64,000 nt of DNA from Lampris incognitus (taxonomy: Eukaryota > Chordata > Actinopteri > Lampriformes > Lampridae), in contig NC_079214.1 of NCBI RefSeq assembly GCF_029633865.1, positions 19,284,119-19,348,118 of the forward strand. The letters are read 5' to 3'. Positions 61,201 through 64,000 of the stretch are shown here, piece by piece. The position numbers and the translations under genes are program-made. The notes beneath the pieces are model-generated. The model did no database searches, was not told the DNA's origin, and saw only the letters and a list, made by a program, of their open reading frames with translations. How positions within the stretch are numbered: position 1 is the stretch's first letter; every line of letters starts with the position of its first letter.

Positions 61201-64000
61201 AAGATGCTAAGATTTTCACTGGAAGTGACAAAGAAGGACGGGATTAGGAGCAAGTATATTAGAGGGACAGCTCAGGTTGGACGGTTTGGAGACAAAGCAA
61301 GAGAGGCAAGATTGAGATGGCTTGGATATGTGTGGAGGAGAGATGCTGGGGATATTGGGAGAAGAATGCTGAATATGGAGCTGCCAGGGAAGAGGAAAAG
61401 AGGAAGGCCAAAGAGGAGGTTTATGGATGTGGTGAGAGAGGACATGCATGCGGCTGGTATGACAGAGGAAGATGCAGAGGACAGTAAGAGATGGAAATGG
61501 ATGATCCGCTGTGGCGACCCCTAACGGGAGCAGGCAAAAGTAGTAGTAGATGTACACACCCATCTCAATGCAAGAGGGGAAAAGGTGTGGGGGGGGTGAA
61601 TAGGAGGCCACAGATCTTACACACAACAGGTTACCTTATGTAATTCAGTGGCTATGCAACCTGTTCTATGTGGATAAGACATAAAGATCTCTTAAAGTCA
61701 GGATTACTGAGCATAGATGGGCCATTAGAAAGAGAAACCAAAACAACCTGATGGCAGCCTATTTCATAAAAGCCGGTCATCATTTGGCATGTTTCAGGTT
61801 ATGGGGGCATTGAGAGGTTAGACCCACCACATAGGTGGGGCTGACTGGACAACATGTTATTACACAGAGTGTTTTTGGATAAACACTTTGAATACAGTGT
61901 CAAGTCAAGTCAAATTTATTTGTATAGCCCAATATCACAAATAACAAATTTGCCTCAGGGGGCTTTATAGCAACACAACATCCTTAACATCCTGTCCTTA
62001 GACCCTTGCATCAGATAAGGAACAACTCCCTAAAAAAAAAAAAAAAACTTTAACAGAGAAAAAATAGGAAGAAACCTCAGGGAGAGCAACAGAGGAGGGA
62101 TCTCTCTCCCAAGACAGACAACGTGCAATGGATGTTGTGTTTACACAATTTACAGAATACAACATTGAAAGAGGGTAACAGAATTATAACGGAATTATAA
62201 AATATATGAAGGATATGATGAGGAGGATGCCAAGCAGTGTCCAGATGCCGCTGGAACAGCCCAGGACCCGAGCCACGCGACCACCATCAACATATAGACA
62301 AAAAAACCACATTAGTCACATGTCTGGTGAGAGAAGGATATAAAATTGAAAACGGATAACAAAATTATATGGATTTATAAGAAATATAAAAAGAAAATGT
62401 GATGAGAGTGACGCCAAGCAGTGTCCAGGTGGCGACCAACTTCACCATGGAGACCTGGGAGGAGGACAGACTACATGTGCACACAGGGGAGACTCACGTC
62501 ACAACATTCACACACACAGCAGAAGAGAAAGGAGAAGACATCATTCAGAGAGAGAGAAAAGACATGTGAGAGAAGAGAACAGTTTGCAATAGTCAATAAT
62601 CTATACGCTATAATCTCGTCAGCGGAACAGTGCTTGGTAAATTTATTGAGACAGAAACTGACCCACCATGCAGTACAGGTTGTGAAGCACTCAACTTAAA
62701 GGCAACTGATGGTACGCTAAGGCAAAAAAGACCAGTTTTAAGTTTGGGTTTAAAGGACTCAACAGACTGATTGTCTAATGGCAGCAGGCAGGTTATTCCA
62801 CAAGAACGGGCCCCGATAGGAAAAGGCCCTGTCACAAGCTGACTTCTTTTTAACTTTGGGTACACACAGAAGCCCTGTATTTTGAGAGCAGAGAGCTCGA
62901 GATGGAATGTACGGTCAAAAATGGCATGAATTAATATTTTGATGCATGACCTTTTTTGAAATAAGGTGACATGTTGTGTGTAGGGTCTGTGGTATCCTGT
63001 TGACCCCCCCCCCCACACACACACACCTTTTTTTCCCTCCTGTACTGAGACGGACTTTATGATGGTATTTCACCTAATGTTCTTCCCATTTTCGACAATT
63101 GGGATGTTTACATATTGTATATTTTCAATATCCTATATGTATATTTTAATCTTCTGAGAATGTATTATAGCTGTGAAACCCAGTGTGTGTCCATTTTTTT
63201 TGTCATGTGTCTCAGGGAGTACACCTTTTATGTGTACACCAACACACCTGTTAATCTAAATTTGTGTATCTTGACAAAGGTCCTCTGAGGCTAAAACATC
63301 GATTTGATAAATTTATACTTTTGGGCACATTCACAAAATATGAAAAACACCTTTTTTGCAGTCAATTTGAGGTATAGTAGAAGCATCAACCTCAAGTTCC
63401 TCAAAAGATGACTTTTTCCAAGTCTCGTTATCCAGCATAGCCCACAATGGCTCCTTTACCTACCCATGTCATCAACAGTGCCAAGTAGATAGGCTCTCTC
63501 ACTCATGGAGGTGATTTGAATGGATGTGATTTCCAGGCTGTCCTCTAGCCATGCCGAGACACAGATGAGAGAGGACACACAATTCACGGACAGGCCACAG
63601 GAGTGACCCATACCAATATATCTTCCATCCTCTGAGCATGCCAGGCAATTGGGGCTCTCTGGAAGCTGATTGACAAGTGACAACTATGAAACAAAAGTCA
63701 AAGTAGCTCTCTTTTGGCAAACATTGAGCTGTTTTGCAGATACCTTTTGTCACAGGAGGTTATCGGTTTGGGGGGAAAAATCGATTCATTTTTTTCACAT
63801 TAAGTTTTTACTAATATGGTTGTCAAAAGTCCAAGATAATAAAACTGGGGATATAGTATCTTGTGCTTTCACCTGTGTAGCTCTAGACGGCTCCAATGTA
63901 GGGGGTTTCTTTTTGGATTTCTCAGCTTCCCTTGCTGTTTCCCTCTTTGAGACGATGTCCCAGGCGATGTCGAACAGGCTGTCCAGGATCTTATTAACCA
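22885..64000 (-). CDS. wdr93: wdr93, WD repeat-containing protein 93 (15 exons, N-terminus outside window)
   Basis: Fifteen exons with GT-AG borders join into one frame of 634 codons plus TAG; total exon length minus the leading two bases divides by three exactly. The identity rests on recognised WDR93 segments in order: [133 protein letters not shown] and the C-terminal part. The protein is a WD-repeat scaffold of uncertain function; a ciliary or testis role is often suspected from expression (known of the family, not seen here). The human protein is a little under 700 residues, so only about 60 are missing. The gene covers more than 41 kb, including one 26.8-kb intron. I see no frameshift, so it looks functional. 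Confidence 0.85.
23457..23643 (-). CDS. wdr93: wdr93 penultimate exon
   Basis: 187 bases; codes [51 protein letters not shown]. Acceptor CTTCAG, donor GTTTGC. The protein segment corresponds to the WDR93 part that follows the PW.PV motif. Confidence 0.75.
23942..24098 (-). CDS. wdr93: wdr93 exon
   Basis: 157 bases; codes [35 protein letters not shown]. This corresponds to the WDR93 segment with a WD-like blade and the PWxPV motif. Acceptor TTATCAG, donor GTTAAT. Confidence 0.82.
24318..24378 (-). CDS. wdr93: wdr93 small exon
   Basis: 61 bases; codes [20 protein letters not shown]. The size and both phases fit the neighbouring exons. Acceptor CTCGCAG, donor GTAAGAG. Confidence 0.75.
24708..24924 (-). 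CDS. wdr93: wdr93 exon
   Basis: 217 bases; codes [40 protein letters not shown]. The latter resembles a WD blade (LLVTCxSGxIHIL). Acceptor CCTTAAG, donor GTCACC. Phase matches the 29910-30041 exon. Confidence 0.82.
24925..26365 (-). other. wdr93 intron sequence without recognised features
   Basis: Part of the 4985-base intron 24925-29909. Only A-rich runs (25524-25566) and AT-rich DNA are seen here. Confidence 0.5.
26372..26715 (-). mobile_element. 5'-truncated family A SINE
   Basis: It has an A-rich tail at the left and the SINE body 'ccagccaattacccc ... tttcacctgacagtgaggagt ... acatacccacatccgg', and it stops at GGCCAATTGTGT without the tRNA head. AATAGCATT on both sides (near 26360 and 26708) looks like a short target-site duplication. 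Confidence 0.7.
26716..28200. other. intronic interval, low-complexity and unidentified repeats
   Basis: No exon recognised. The 102-codon minus-strand open frame at 27687-27995 has no recognised homology, and the wdr93 frame already joins across it, so it is left out. The 26940-27300 stretch is repeat-like, but its family was not identified. Confidence 0.4.
28219..28293. repeat. (TA)n microsatellite
   Basis: About 74 bp of alternating TA. It is flanked on both sides by related sentences ('acaagcatgtttcatgctatata...atcagctg' and 'acaagcctgttttgtgcgtcatgcactcatcagctg'). Confidence 0.93.
28555..28660 (+). mobile_element. 3' tail of an L2/CR1-like LINE or SINE
   Basis: The word 'gaagtgctttggatgcctagaaaagtgctatataaatgtaatgatgatgatg' is the typical L2/CR1-like 3' tail of fish, ending in short triplet repeats (GATGAT, ATTATT). 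Confidence 0.65.
29150..29245 (+). mobile_element. second L2/CR1-like 3' tail
   Basis: 'taaagtgactttgagtgttagaaaagcactgtataagattgatttattattg' is the same kind of LINE/SINE tail as at 28555-28660. The sequence between the two tails (28700-29000) is repeat-like but unidentified; 29246-29905 shows nothing else. Confidence 0.55.
29910..30041 (-). CDS. wdr93: wdr93 exon (WD blade)
   Basis: 132 bases; codes [40 protein letters not shown] and RLLG. It is the best-conserved WD repeat seen, ending in VTVWD. Acceptor TTCTTTAG, donor GTGAGC. Confidence 0.87.
30231..30317 (-). CDS. wdr93: wdr93 exon
   Basis: 87 bases; codes [29 protein letters not shown]. Acceptor CAGCAG, donor GTAAAA. Both split codons close correctly. 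Confidence 0.8.
30892..30962 (-). CDS. wdr93: wdr93 small exon
   Basis: 71 bases; codes [20 protein letters not shown] and KPQP. Acceptor TTTTCTAG, donor GTTTGT. The phase fits between the 31410 and 30231 exons. Confidence 0.75.
31410..31596 (-). CDS. wdr93: wdr93 exon after the giant intron
   Basis: 187 bases; codes [47 protein letters not shown] and a lysine-rich end. Acceptor TTTTGCAG, donor GTACAC. Its upstream partner is the exon at 58428-58512; the shared codon GGG/GGx closes in frame. Confidence 0.85.
31724..32215. mobile_element. long inverted-repeat element (about 140-160 bp arms)
   Basis: 31724-31882 and 32050-32215 are reverse complements with few mismatches. Shared words are GGTATCCCCACCCTT, CATAACGACCGAAA, TAAGTGACCTCTTC and AAACGT...CAATAAACGT. 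About 170 bp separates the arms. The 'gatgagtgatgaaacgt' word resembles the ends of some fish Penelope-like elements, but that assignment is a guess. Confidence 0.6.
32885..33092. mobile_element. MITE with about 40-bp terminal inverted repeats
   Basis: The left end TGCCGCGGCAGCG...TTTTTCCCACCTGGATTCCGGGAA pairs with the right end TTCCCGGAATGCGGGTGCGGAAAAA...CGCCGCGGCA. The middle contains CCAATCAGAG-type words and short (CCCTAA)n. A second, split copy lies in opposite orientation at about 41845-42470. Confidence 0.7.
33447..33583 (-). repeat. dispersed repeat (AGGCTTCCTCAG family), copy 1
   Basis: The reverse complement of this segment is found at 45624-45764. Shared words are GTCTGTGAATGTTCTC, CAGGTCATGGTTATCCAAAG, GGACTTGGTATATATCCGTG and AGAGGCTTCCTCAGT. 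The family is not identified with certainty; a Penelope-like origin is possible. Confidence 0.65.
33790..34300. repeat. TAACGTTAGC-rich low-complexity DNA
   Basis: The words GCTAACGTTA, TAGCTAGC and CGGTTAGCTGGCTAGCTGTTA recur irregularly. Such palindromic GCTAGC/AACGTT-rich stretches are frequent in teleost noncoding DNA. No gene seen. Confidence 0.5.
34373..34884 (-). mobile_element. candidate solo LTR of a retrotransposon
   Basis: On the minus strand the 512-bp segment starts TGTTATGG and ends CTGTAACA, giving TG...CA with TGTTA/TAACA inverted ends. Inside, in the right order, are a TATA box GGTATAAAG (34511-34519) and AATAAA (34443-34448) about 65 bases further, as in a U3-R-U5 layout. 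No tRNA primer site, internal genes or clear target-site duplication were found, so it is a solo or broken LTR. Confidence 0.55.
34931..35172. repeat. 140-bp tandem duplication
   Basis: 34931-35032 and 35071-35172 are almost identical over 102 bases, from 'taatggtaaagaacatga' to 'gagcgcttgtgcgttc'. Only two bases differ, so the duplication is recent or maintained. The 38-base remainder of unit one is not repeated. Confidence 0.85.
35365..35875 (+). mobile_element. 3' end of an L2-type LINE
   Basis: It codes [33 protein letters not shown] and [20 protein letters not shown], then [16 protein letters not shown], the well-known C-terminus of L2-type LINE polyproteins in fish. The 3' UTR ends with 'attgtaagtcgctttgcctaaaagcgtcggctaaaataatgtaatgtaa', the L2/CR1-type tail. 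It is heavily 5' truncated. Confidence 0.85.
36068..36206 (+). CDS. integrase gene exon 1
   Basis: It starts ATGGAGAAT; codes [20 protein letters not shown] to YTVK plus one base; donor GTAGTA. The ATG was chosen because GIN1-type proteins begin shortly before the YxxxGxYHxxT motif. Confidence 0.62.
36068..37404 (+). CDS. GIN1/Ginger-like integrase gene (five exons, 3' end not found)
   Basis: Exons 36068-36206, 36329-36522, 36643-36951, 37030-37224 and 37323-37404 all have GT-AG borders and join in one frame (306 codons plus one base). The order is an N-terminal segment ([34 protein letters not shown]), an H2C2 zinc-binding domain (ECHDN...GGHHGKKRT and ECPQCQ) and an integrase core. The core has D in GVDLIGPL, D in VITDQGREF and E in [10 protein letters not shown]. 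The last two are separated by exactly 35 residues, the D35E of active integrases. The protein aligns in memory with GIN1 and Ginger transposases, which derive from Gypsy-type integrase. No stop codon was reached; the minus-strand L1 follows within 350 bases. It may be a host gene, a cut-down domesticated copy or a Ginger transposon remnant. Confidence 0.68.
36329..36522 (+). CDS. integrase gene exon 2 (zinc-binding part)
   Basis: Acceptor TTTCACTAG, donor GTAAGA. It codes [20 protein letters not shown] and [19 protein letters not shown], which contains the two His of the H2C2 motif. Confidence 0.68.
36643..36951 (+). CDS. integrase gene exon 3 (core, first two Asp)
   Basis: Acceptor TTTAAAG, donor GTATGT. 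It codes [14 protein letters not shown] (the two Cys), [37 protein letters not shown] and [15 protein letters not shown]. Confidence 0.72.
37030..37224 (+). CDS. integrase gene exon 4 (catalytic Glu)
   Basis: Acceptor TTGTTTCAG, donor GTCAGC. It codes [37 protein letters not shown] and [19 protein letters not shown]. Confidence 0.72.
37323..37404 (+). CDS. integrase gene exon 5, last one recognised
   Basis: Acceptor TTTTGTTAG, donor GTGAGG. It codes [20 protein letters not shown] and VLNTDPI, the end of the integrase core. The expected C-terminal exons were not found before the L1 begins. Confidence 0.6.
37740..40191 (-). pseudogene. L1 ORF2 (endonuclease-reverse transcriptase), frameshifted
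   Basis: The N-terminal endonuclease begins [20 protein letters not shown] with FCFCQESHS; later [20 protein letters not shown] and [11 protein letters not shown]. The reverse transcriptase includes [58 protein letters not shown] and the catalytic [10 protein letters not shown] near 38120. Open pieces are 39937-40191, 39524-39754, 39209-39442 and 38311-39039; stops and frame changes between them make it inactive. Confidence 0.82.
40568..41399 (-). pseudogene. L1 ORF1 (RNA-binding chaperone), frameshifted
   Basis: The main open part, 40568-41113 (181 codons), has a coiled-coil start ([40 protein letters not shown]) and an RRM-like plus C-terminal region ([44 protein letters not shown]). Upstream, the frame 41196-41399 ([18 protein letters not shown]) is probably the original N-terminus after a frameshift. 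ORF1 proteins coat L1 RNA in the ribonucleoprotein. Confidence 0.78.
41864..42368. mobile_element. 489-bp non-autonomous DNA transposon with 8-bp target duplication
   Basis: The left end CAGAGCCCTAGAAAGAGAGA (from 41872) pairs with the right end TCTCTTTCTAGGGCTCTG (to 42360); the inverted repeats extend to TTACGTCAA with a 2-base indel. GGTTAAGG flanks both sides (41864-41871 and 42361-42368). An 8-bp duplication and CAGAG ends fit hAT or P-type transposons. It inserted into a reversed copy of the MITE seen at 32885-33092. No coding region. Confidence 0.85.
42464..42786. mobile_element. palindromic MITE with about 60-bp inverted arms
   Basis: 42464-42530 (GCGAATTTTTTTTTGCC then GAGGATGAATCCGGAAAGTT, CCCGCCCTCAGGCGCTAG) is inverted at 42718-42786 (CTAGCGCCTGAGGGCGGGAA, CTTTGCGGATTCGTCC). 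In addition, AGGATGAATCCGGAAAGTT is directly repeated at about 42688. The element therefore contains both inverted and direct copies of its end. It abuts the transposon to its right. Confidence 0.65.
42952..43185 (+). pseudogene. THAP zinc-finger exon of the ISL2EU transposase, frameshifted
   Basis: It begins [20 protein letters not shown], the C-x(4)-C start of a THAP DNA-binding domain, and ends [15 protein letters not shown], the C-x2-H end. The middle is readable only with two frame changes (near TTTCGCTTTCC, 43018-43028, and near AAGGCTGTC, 43059-43067), through [22 protein letters not shown] domains bind the transposon ends. The exon would join the DDE exon through a GC donor (GCAAGC at 43172). 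The DDE part downstream is intact. Confidence 0.72.
43491..44746 (+). CDS. ISL2EU-type DDE transposase (DDE_Tnp_4 fold)
   Basis: After the acceptor TTACAG (to 43490) the frame reads [20 protein letters not shown], the usual linker that follows a THAP domain in this family, then 412 open codons from the ATG at 43508. A helix-turn-helix-like section ([32 protein letters not shown]) precedes the catalytic core. The core has [15 protein letters not shown] (first D), [32 protein letters not shown] (second D) and HIHVERVIG (E). All catalytic residues are in place, with no stop. It would cut and join the transposon ends. The intact frame next to a broken THAP exon suggests recent inactivation, or use of the core alone. 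Confidence 0.8.
44761..45623 (+). mobile_element. Tc1-type transposon, truncated
   Basis: It starts with TA and the terminal repeat CAGTGCATCCGGAAAGTATT. The 5' region resembles common fish Tc1 elements, and a transposase pseudogene begins at 45151. The right part stops abruptly at 45623, just after the first catalytic Asp (LWSDETK), where the dispersed repeat at 45624 begins. The second half is missing. Confidence 0.85.
45151..45623 (+). pseudogene. Tc1 transposase fragment, broken
   Basis: It starts [20 protein letters not shown] (paired-like DNA-binding domain), then shifts frame. Later words are [40 protein letters not shown] and [20 protein letters not shown]. Stop codons and frameshifts are present. 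The second Asp and the Glu of the DDE triad are lost. Confidence 0.85.
45624..45764 (+). repeat. dispersed repeat (AGGCTTCCTCAG family), copy 2
   Basis: Inverted relative to 33447-33583, with high similarity. It joins directly to the broken end of the Tc1 element, so its insertion or a recombination at this repeat probably removed the Tc1 3' half. Confidence 0.65.
45800..46000. repeat. about 62-bp tandem repeat, three units
   Basis: The core GAGCTATTGAYATGNGTGGCTC with 'gtgNtccgatg' and 'cgcccgtcg' recurs three times with substitutions. It is noncoding and GC-richer than its surroundings. 46001-46430 shows nothing recognisable. Confidence 0.75.
46440..47600 (-). pseudogene. YqaJ-type nuclease gene of the ISL2EU transposon, frameshifted
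   Basis: From the N-terminal side: [20 protein letters not shown] (a SWIM-like zinc-finger end), then [52 protein letters not shown] and [20 protein letters not shown] with [15 protein letters not shown]. The last two are typical of the YqaJ/lambda-exonuclease fold (catalytic Q and K regions). Frames change several times (open parts 47238-47519, 47120-47425, 46821-47123, 46445-46627). In ISL2EU such nucleases are encoded opposite the transposase. Confidence 0.75.
47863..48607 (-). mobile_element. Helitron-like element, copy 1
   Basis: On the minus strand the 3' end shows a 7-bp-stem hairpin CCGCTACATTGTAGCGG (47874-47890), about ten bases, then CTAG (47863-47866) followed by T, the Helitron 3' signature. 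The 5' end TCTACTCATATATTTTCG (48607 leftwards) begins with TC. The body has no genes and includes 'cagaatcatctgaaatgccgagaaaagtgg' repeats. A (CA)n tract (48483-48590) lies near the 5' end. Confidence 0.6.
48483..48590. repeat. (CA)n microsatellite
   Basis: About 100 bp of CA with one CTAACACCA interruption, inside Helitron-like copy 1. Shorter TG tracts occupy the same place in the other copies, so it is part of the element. Confidence 0.93.
48599..50870 (+). pseudogene. hAT transposase (ZBED5/FAM200-like), broken and split by a SINE
   Basis: The start resembles a BED zinc finger ([48 protein letters not shown]; the last Cys/His pair is weak). The core continues as [20 protein letters not shown] and [20 protein letters not shown] with [20 protein letters not shown]. 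The C-terminal hAT dimerisation part is after the [39 protein letters not shown] and [10 protein letters not shown]. Stops (for example 49327) and frame changes occur. It resembles ZBED5-type hAT-derived proteins, but the frames show a dead transposon and not a host gene. Confidence 0.8.
50119..50618 (+). mobile_element. family A SINE inside the hAT pseudogene
   Basis: The word AGAAACATGTAT followed by TAGACAAG (50119-50138) recurs as AGAAACATGTAT + GAGACAAG (50599-50618), a 20-bp target duplication with one change. The SINE is in sense: head GGGCGTCCAGATAACATAGC, body with GGTGAAACTCCTCACTG, tail ending in A/G-rich (GAAA)n. It splits the hAT frame between IYRNMY and ETSALIQF. Confidence 0.88.
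51540..51665 (+). mobile_element. LINE/SINE 3' tail
   Basis: 'aaaattccgttgtatgtataatgacaatgaagcatcttatcttacc' is a typical LINE-like tail ending in CTTAT-type repeats. The body before it is not identified. 50871-51540 otherwise shows no gene. Confidence 0.5.
51700..51750 (-). mobile_element. family B-related SINE tail fragment
   Basis: 'ccatccattatccaaaccacttatcctgctctcaggg' repeats the end of the SINE at 21084-21494, without its head. Confidence 0.65.
51815..52065 (+). mobile_element. SINE-like element sharing its tail with family A
   Basis: The body (GGGGGGCGGAGTCGGCTTGT, GGAGTCGCCTTGTCACGAA, GGAGGCGTCTCCTTCGAGAC) differs from family A, but the end 'ggatcaattggccactaaattgggagaaaaaaggg' matches the family A 3' tail. 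A shared tail usually means use of the same partner LINE. Decayed tRNA-like words are at 52100-52180. Confidence 0.55.
52302..52844 (-). CDS. troap: tastin-like (troap) exon B
   Basis: 543 bases, acceptor TTTTTTGTAG, donor GTAAGT, phase 0 to 0 (181 codons). It codes [20 protein letters not shown], a low-complexity S/T/K-rich middle, then [20 protein letters not shown] and [19 protein letters not shown]. The F.PDPAAL.SIL motif is what I recognise from trophinin-associated protein (tastin), a spindle-pole and microtubule-linked protein. The assignment is from memory. It lies in the wdr93 giant intron on the same strand, but its phase does not suit wdr93. Confidence 0.55.
52943..53173 (-). CDS. 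troap: tastin-like (troap) exon A, start of gene
   Basis: The ATG at 53173 opens 77 codons: [60 protein letters not shown] and [12 protein letters not shown], then donor GTGTGT at 52942. The joint [14 protein letters not shown] reads naturally. A possible acceptor (CGACACAG) lies eight bases before the ATG; in-frame TGA upstream supports this ATG if the exon is coding from here. Later exons toward the left were not found. Confidence 0.55.
53200..54440. other. intronic interval without recognised genes
   Basis: AT-rich DNA with short open frames that have no recognised similarity. A tRNA-like or repeat stretch may exist at 54120-54190, but I could not place it in a family. Confidence 0.4.
54447..55132 (+). 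mobile_element. Helitron-like element, copy 2 (3' end lost)
   Basis: It starts A|TCTACTCATATATTTTCG, followed by TG repeats, 'agcgggaacgaaaactaaag', repeated 'gattctgagcatttggggggag' blocks, and ends at 'ccaaaccgctac', cut within the hairpin. Copy 3 starts at the break. Confidence 0.6.
55133..55440 (+). mobile_element. Helitron-like element, copy 3 (truncated)
   Basis: It starts 'tcactcatatattttcgtaatg', keeps the TG block, the GATAGCGGGACCGAAAACTA segment and AAACACTTTTCTCGGCATTT, and then breaks into a C-run at 55424. Confidence 0.55.
55660..55966 (+). mobile_element. Helitron-like element, copy 4 (truncated by copy 5)
   Basis: It starts TCTACTCATATATTTTCG at 55660 and continues as the others to 'ggcattatgcaaaata'. 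Copy 5 begins there in the opposite orientation. Confidence 0.55.
55967..56313 (-). mobile_element. Helitron-like element, copy 5
   Basis: Minus strand: hairpin CCGCTACATTGTAGCGG (55978-55994) and CTAG (55967-55970) followed by T, the same as copy 1. The 5' end near 56313 reads TCCCATATTTTCGTAATGTG. The internal part is shortened. It is a second independent example of the 3' signature. Confidence 0.6.
56314..57750. other. intronic interval, no gene recognised
   Basis: A short 'gctagctagcttctacaggctcgctag' stretch near 56650 and AT-rich DNA are seen. The open frame 57005-57238 has no recognised similarity. 'gtcctccaacacggcgga' at 57655 resembles the start of the region before the THAP exon (42800-42830, inverted), a possible end of a related transposon. 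Confidence 0.35.
57756..58235 (-). mobile_element. family A SINE with extra internal segment
   Basis: The tail is 'ccccaattgtatccggccaattatcccac' and the head is '...gccacgccacccagacgcc'. Compared with other copies, about 60 bases containing twice 'taccgataa' (57838-57893) are added in the middle. 'ggccgataccgataaactgactgatat' recurs just outside the head (58262-58285), so this is an insertion or duplication of neighbouring DNA. Confidence 0.75.
58428..58512 (-). CDS. wdr93: wdr93 exon before the giant intron
   Basis: 85 bases; codes [20 protein letters not shown] and INPPKIPA plus one base. Acceptor TCCTTAG, donor GTAAAC. The next exon in frame is 31410-31596, 26.8 kb away. Confidence 0.8.
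58793..58878 (-). CDS. wdr93: wdr93 exon
   Basis: 86 bases; codes [20 protein letters not shown] and QMAVSQNQ, the WDR93 segment 'G-x-x-W-L-D-V-Y-x-L-P-x-x-x-W-L-K-E-L'. Acceptor TTATCAG, donor GTATTG. Confidence 0.87.
58978..59041 (-). CDS. wdr93: wdr93 small exon
   Basis: 64 bases; codes [20 protein letters not shown] and S plus one base. Acceptor TTAACCAG, donor GTAAGG. Phases close exactly with the 61041 and 58793 exons. Confidence 0.75.
59410..60535 (-). mobile_element. L2/Rex-type LINE reverse transcriptase fragment with nested SINE
   Basis: It codes [56 protein letters not shown], then, after removal of the [24 protein letters not shown]. It goes on to [11 protein letters not shown] and the catalytic [17 protein letters not shown]. 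Both ends are truncated. The frame across the SINE insertion is continuous if one target copy is kept. Confidence 0.8.
59799..60255 (-). mobile_element. family A SINE nested in the LINE fragment
   Basis: GTGGTGGAGTTTCTT at 59799-59813 and 60241-60255 is a 15-bp target duplication. The SINE body lies between, with a T-rich tail at left and a tRNA-like head at right ('gatttgaatcggcgatcc'). Confidence 0.88.
60757..60960 (+). mobile_element. possible tRNA-derived SINE, third type
   Basis: 'gtgggcgcagtggcggcccagccagttaaac' resembles an A-box region, and 'gatccatgttcgaatcc' a B box. It ends in an A/G-rich tail 'aaaaagaaaaaaagaaagaaaag'. No second copy was seen in the window. Confidence 0.45.
61041..61105 (-). 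CDS. wdr93: wdr93 small exon
   Basis: 65 bases; codes [20 protein letters not shown] and KT. Acceptor GTTGCCAG-preceding 'ttgcag', donor GTACGT. It continues the blade begun in exon 63464-63683 (DDMG/VARVF). Confidence 0.82.
61130..61548 (+). mobile_element. 5'-truncated RTE copy (C-terminal end only)
   Basis: It codes [24 protein letters not shown] sequence, [17 protein letters not shown] and [16 protein letters not shown] to the RTE stop (61524). The ending is 'ggagcaggcaaaagtagtagtag', the same 3' UTR with its TAG tail as the 1341-4472 copy. No target duplication was found. Confidence 0.85.
61893..63060 (-). repeat. dispersed fish repeat with (AAGTC)n tail, long copy
   Basis: It begins 'gtcaagtcaagtcaaatttatttgtatagcccaatatcacaaa' (the reverse of the tail at 5675-5775). 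Going right, it contains 'gaaacctcagggagagcaacagaggagggatc', two related blocks with 'gatgaggaggatgccaagcagtgtccag' (about 62216 and 62402) and CAGTGTCCAGGTGGCGACC. I know this as a common percomorph repeat but cannot name it. No protein was recognised. Confidence 0.6.
63464..63683 (-). CDS. wdr93: wdr93 exon (WD blade)
   Basis: 220 bases; codes [60 protein letters not shown] and [13 protein letters not shown]. Acceptor TTTCATAG, donor GTAGGT. It corresponds to the first WD-like part of WDR93. Confidence 0.87.
63873..64000 (-). CDS. wdr93: wdr93 exon, cut by the window edge
   Basis: It codes [40 protein letters not shown] and TQ; donor GTGAAA at 63872. The 5' boundary lies beyond 64000. It matches the WDR93 N-terminal helix (INK...LFD..WEI...R). 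Confidence 0.82.

Overview
The window is teleost-like vertebrate genomic DNA. Host exons are short, have GT/AG splice sites and lie far apart. The rest is packed with fish-type repeats: tRNA-derived SINEs, RTE, L2/Rex and L1 retrotransposons, hAT, Tc1 and ISL2EU-type DNA transposons, Helitron-like elements and many CA, GA and TA microsatellites. No bacterial, viral-genome or CRISPR features are present. Family names rest on motif recognition and remembered protein families; no database search was run.

Left part (1-9.8 kb). A non-autonomous hAT-like element (685-4608) carries two RTE retrotransposons inside it. One is an internally deleted derivative; the other is a nearly complete 3.1 kb copy with one nonsense codon. 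Target-site duplications resolve all three insertions. A CpG-rich stretch (about 5.0-5.6 kb), a 41-bp minisatellite (6131-6418) and several microsatellites follow.

Host gene 1 (9.8-15.4 kb, + strand) is a gonadotropin-releasing hormone receptor with three coding exons (9859-10407, 13442-13646, 14357-14880; 425 codons). It has a spliced 5' leader, a uORF that stops one base before the main ATG, and a candidate poly(A) signal. Its introns hold a SINE, an RTE fragment and an L1 fragment.

Host gene 2 (22.9 kb to beyond the right edge, - strand) is wdr93. Fifteen coding exons join in one continuous frame (634 codons plus stop); the N-terminal exon or exons lie beyond position 64000. One intron, 31597-58427, is almost 27 kb long. 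It holds most of the unusual content: a solo-LTR candidate, a GIN1/Ginger-like integrase gene with five exons, a degraded L1, two MITE families, an ISL2EU-type transposon (THAP plus DDE transposase on one strand, YqaJ-like nuclease on the other), a Tc1 fragment, Helitron-like copies, a hAT pseudogene, and two same-strand exons of a tastin (troap)-like gene.

Between 15.4 and 22.8 kb and between 59 and 63 kb are mainly SINEs, L2/Rex-type reverse transcriptase fragments and one short RTE tail. The two host genes are not obviously linked in function: a reproductive-hormone GPCR and a WD-repeat protein. The transposon proteins act only on mobile DNA.
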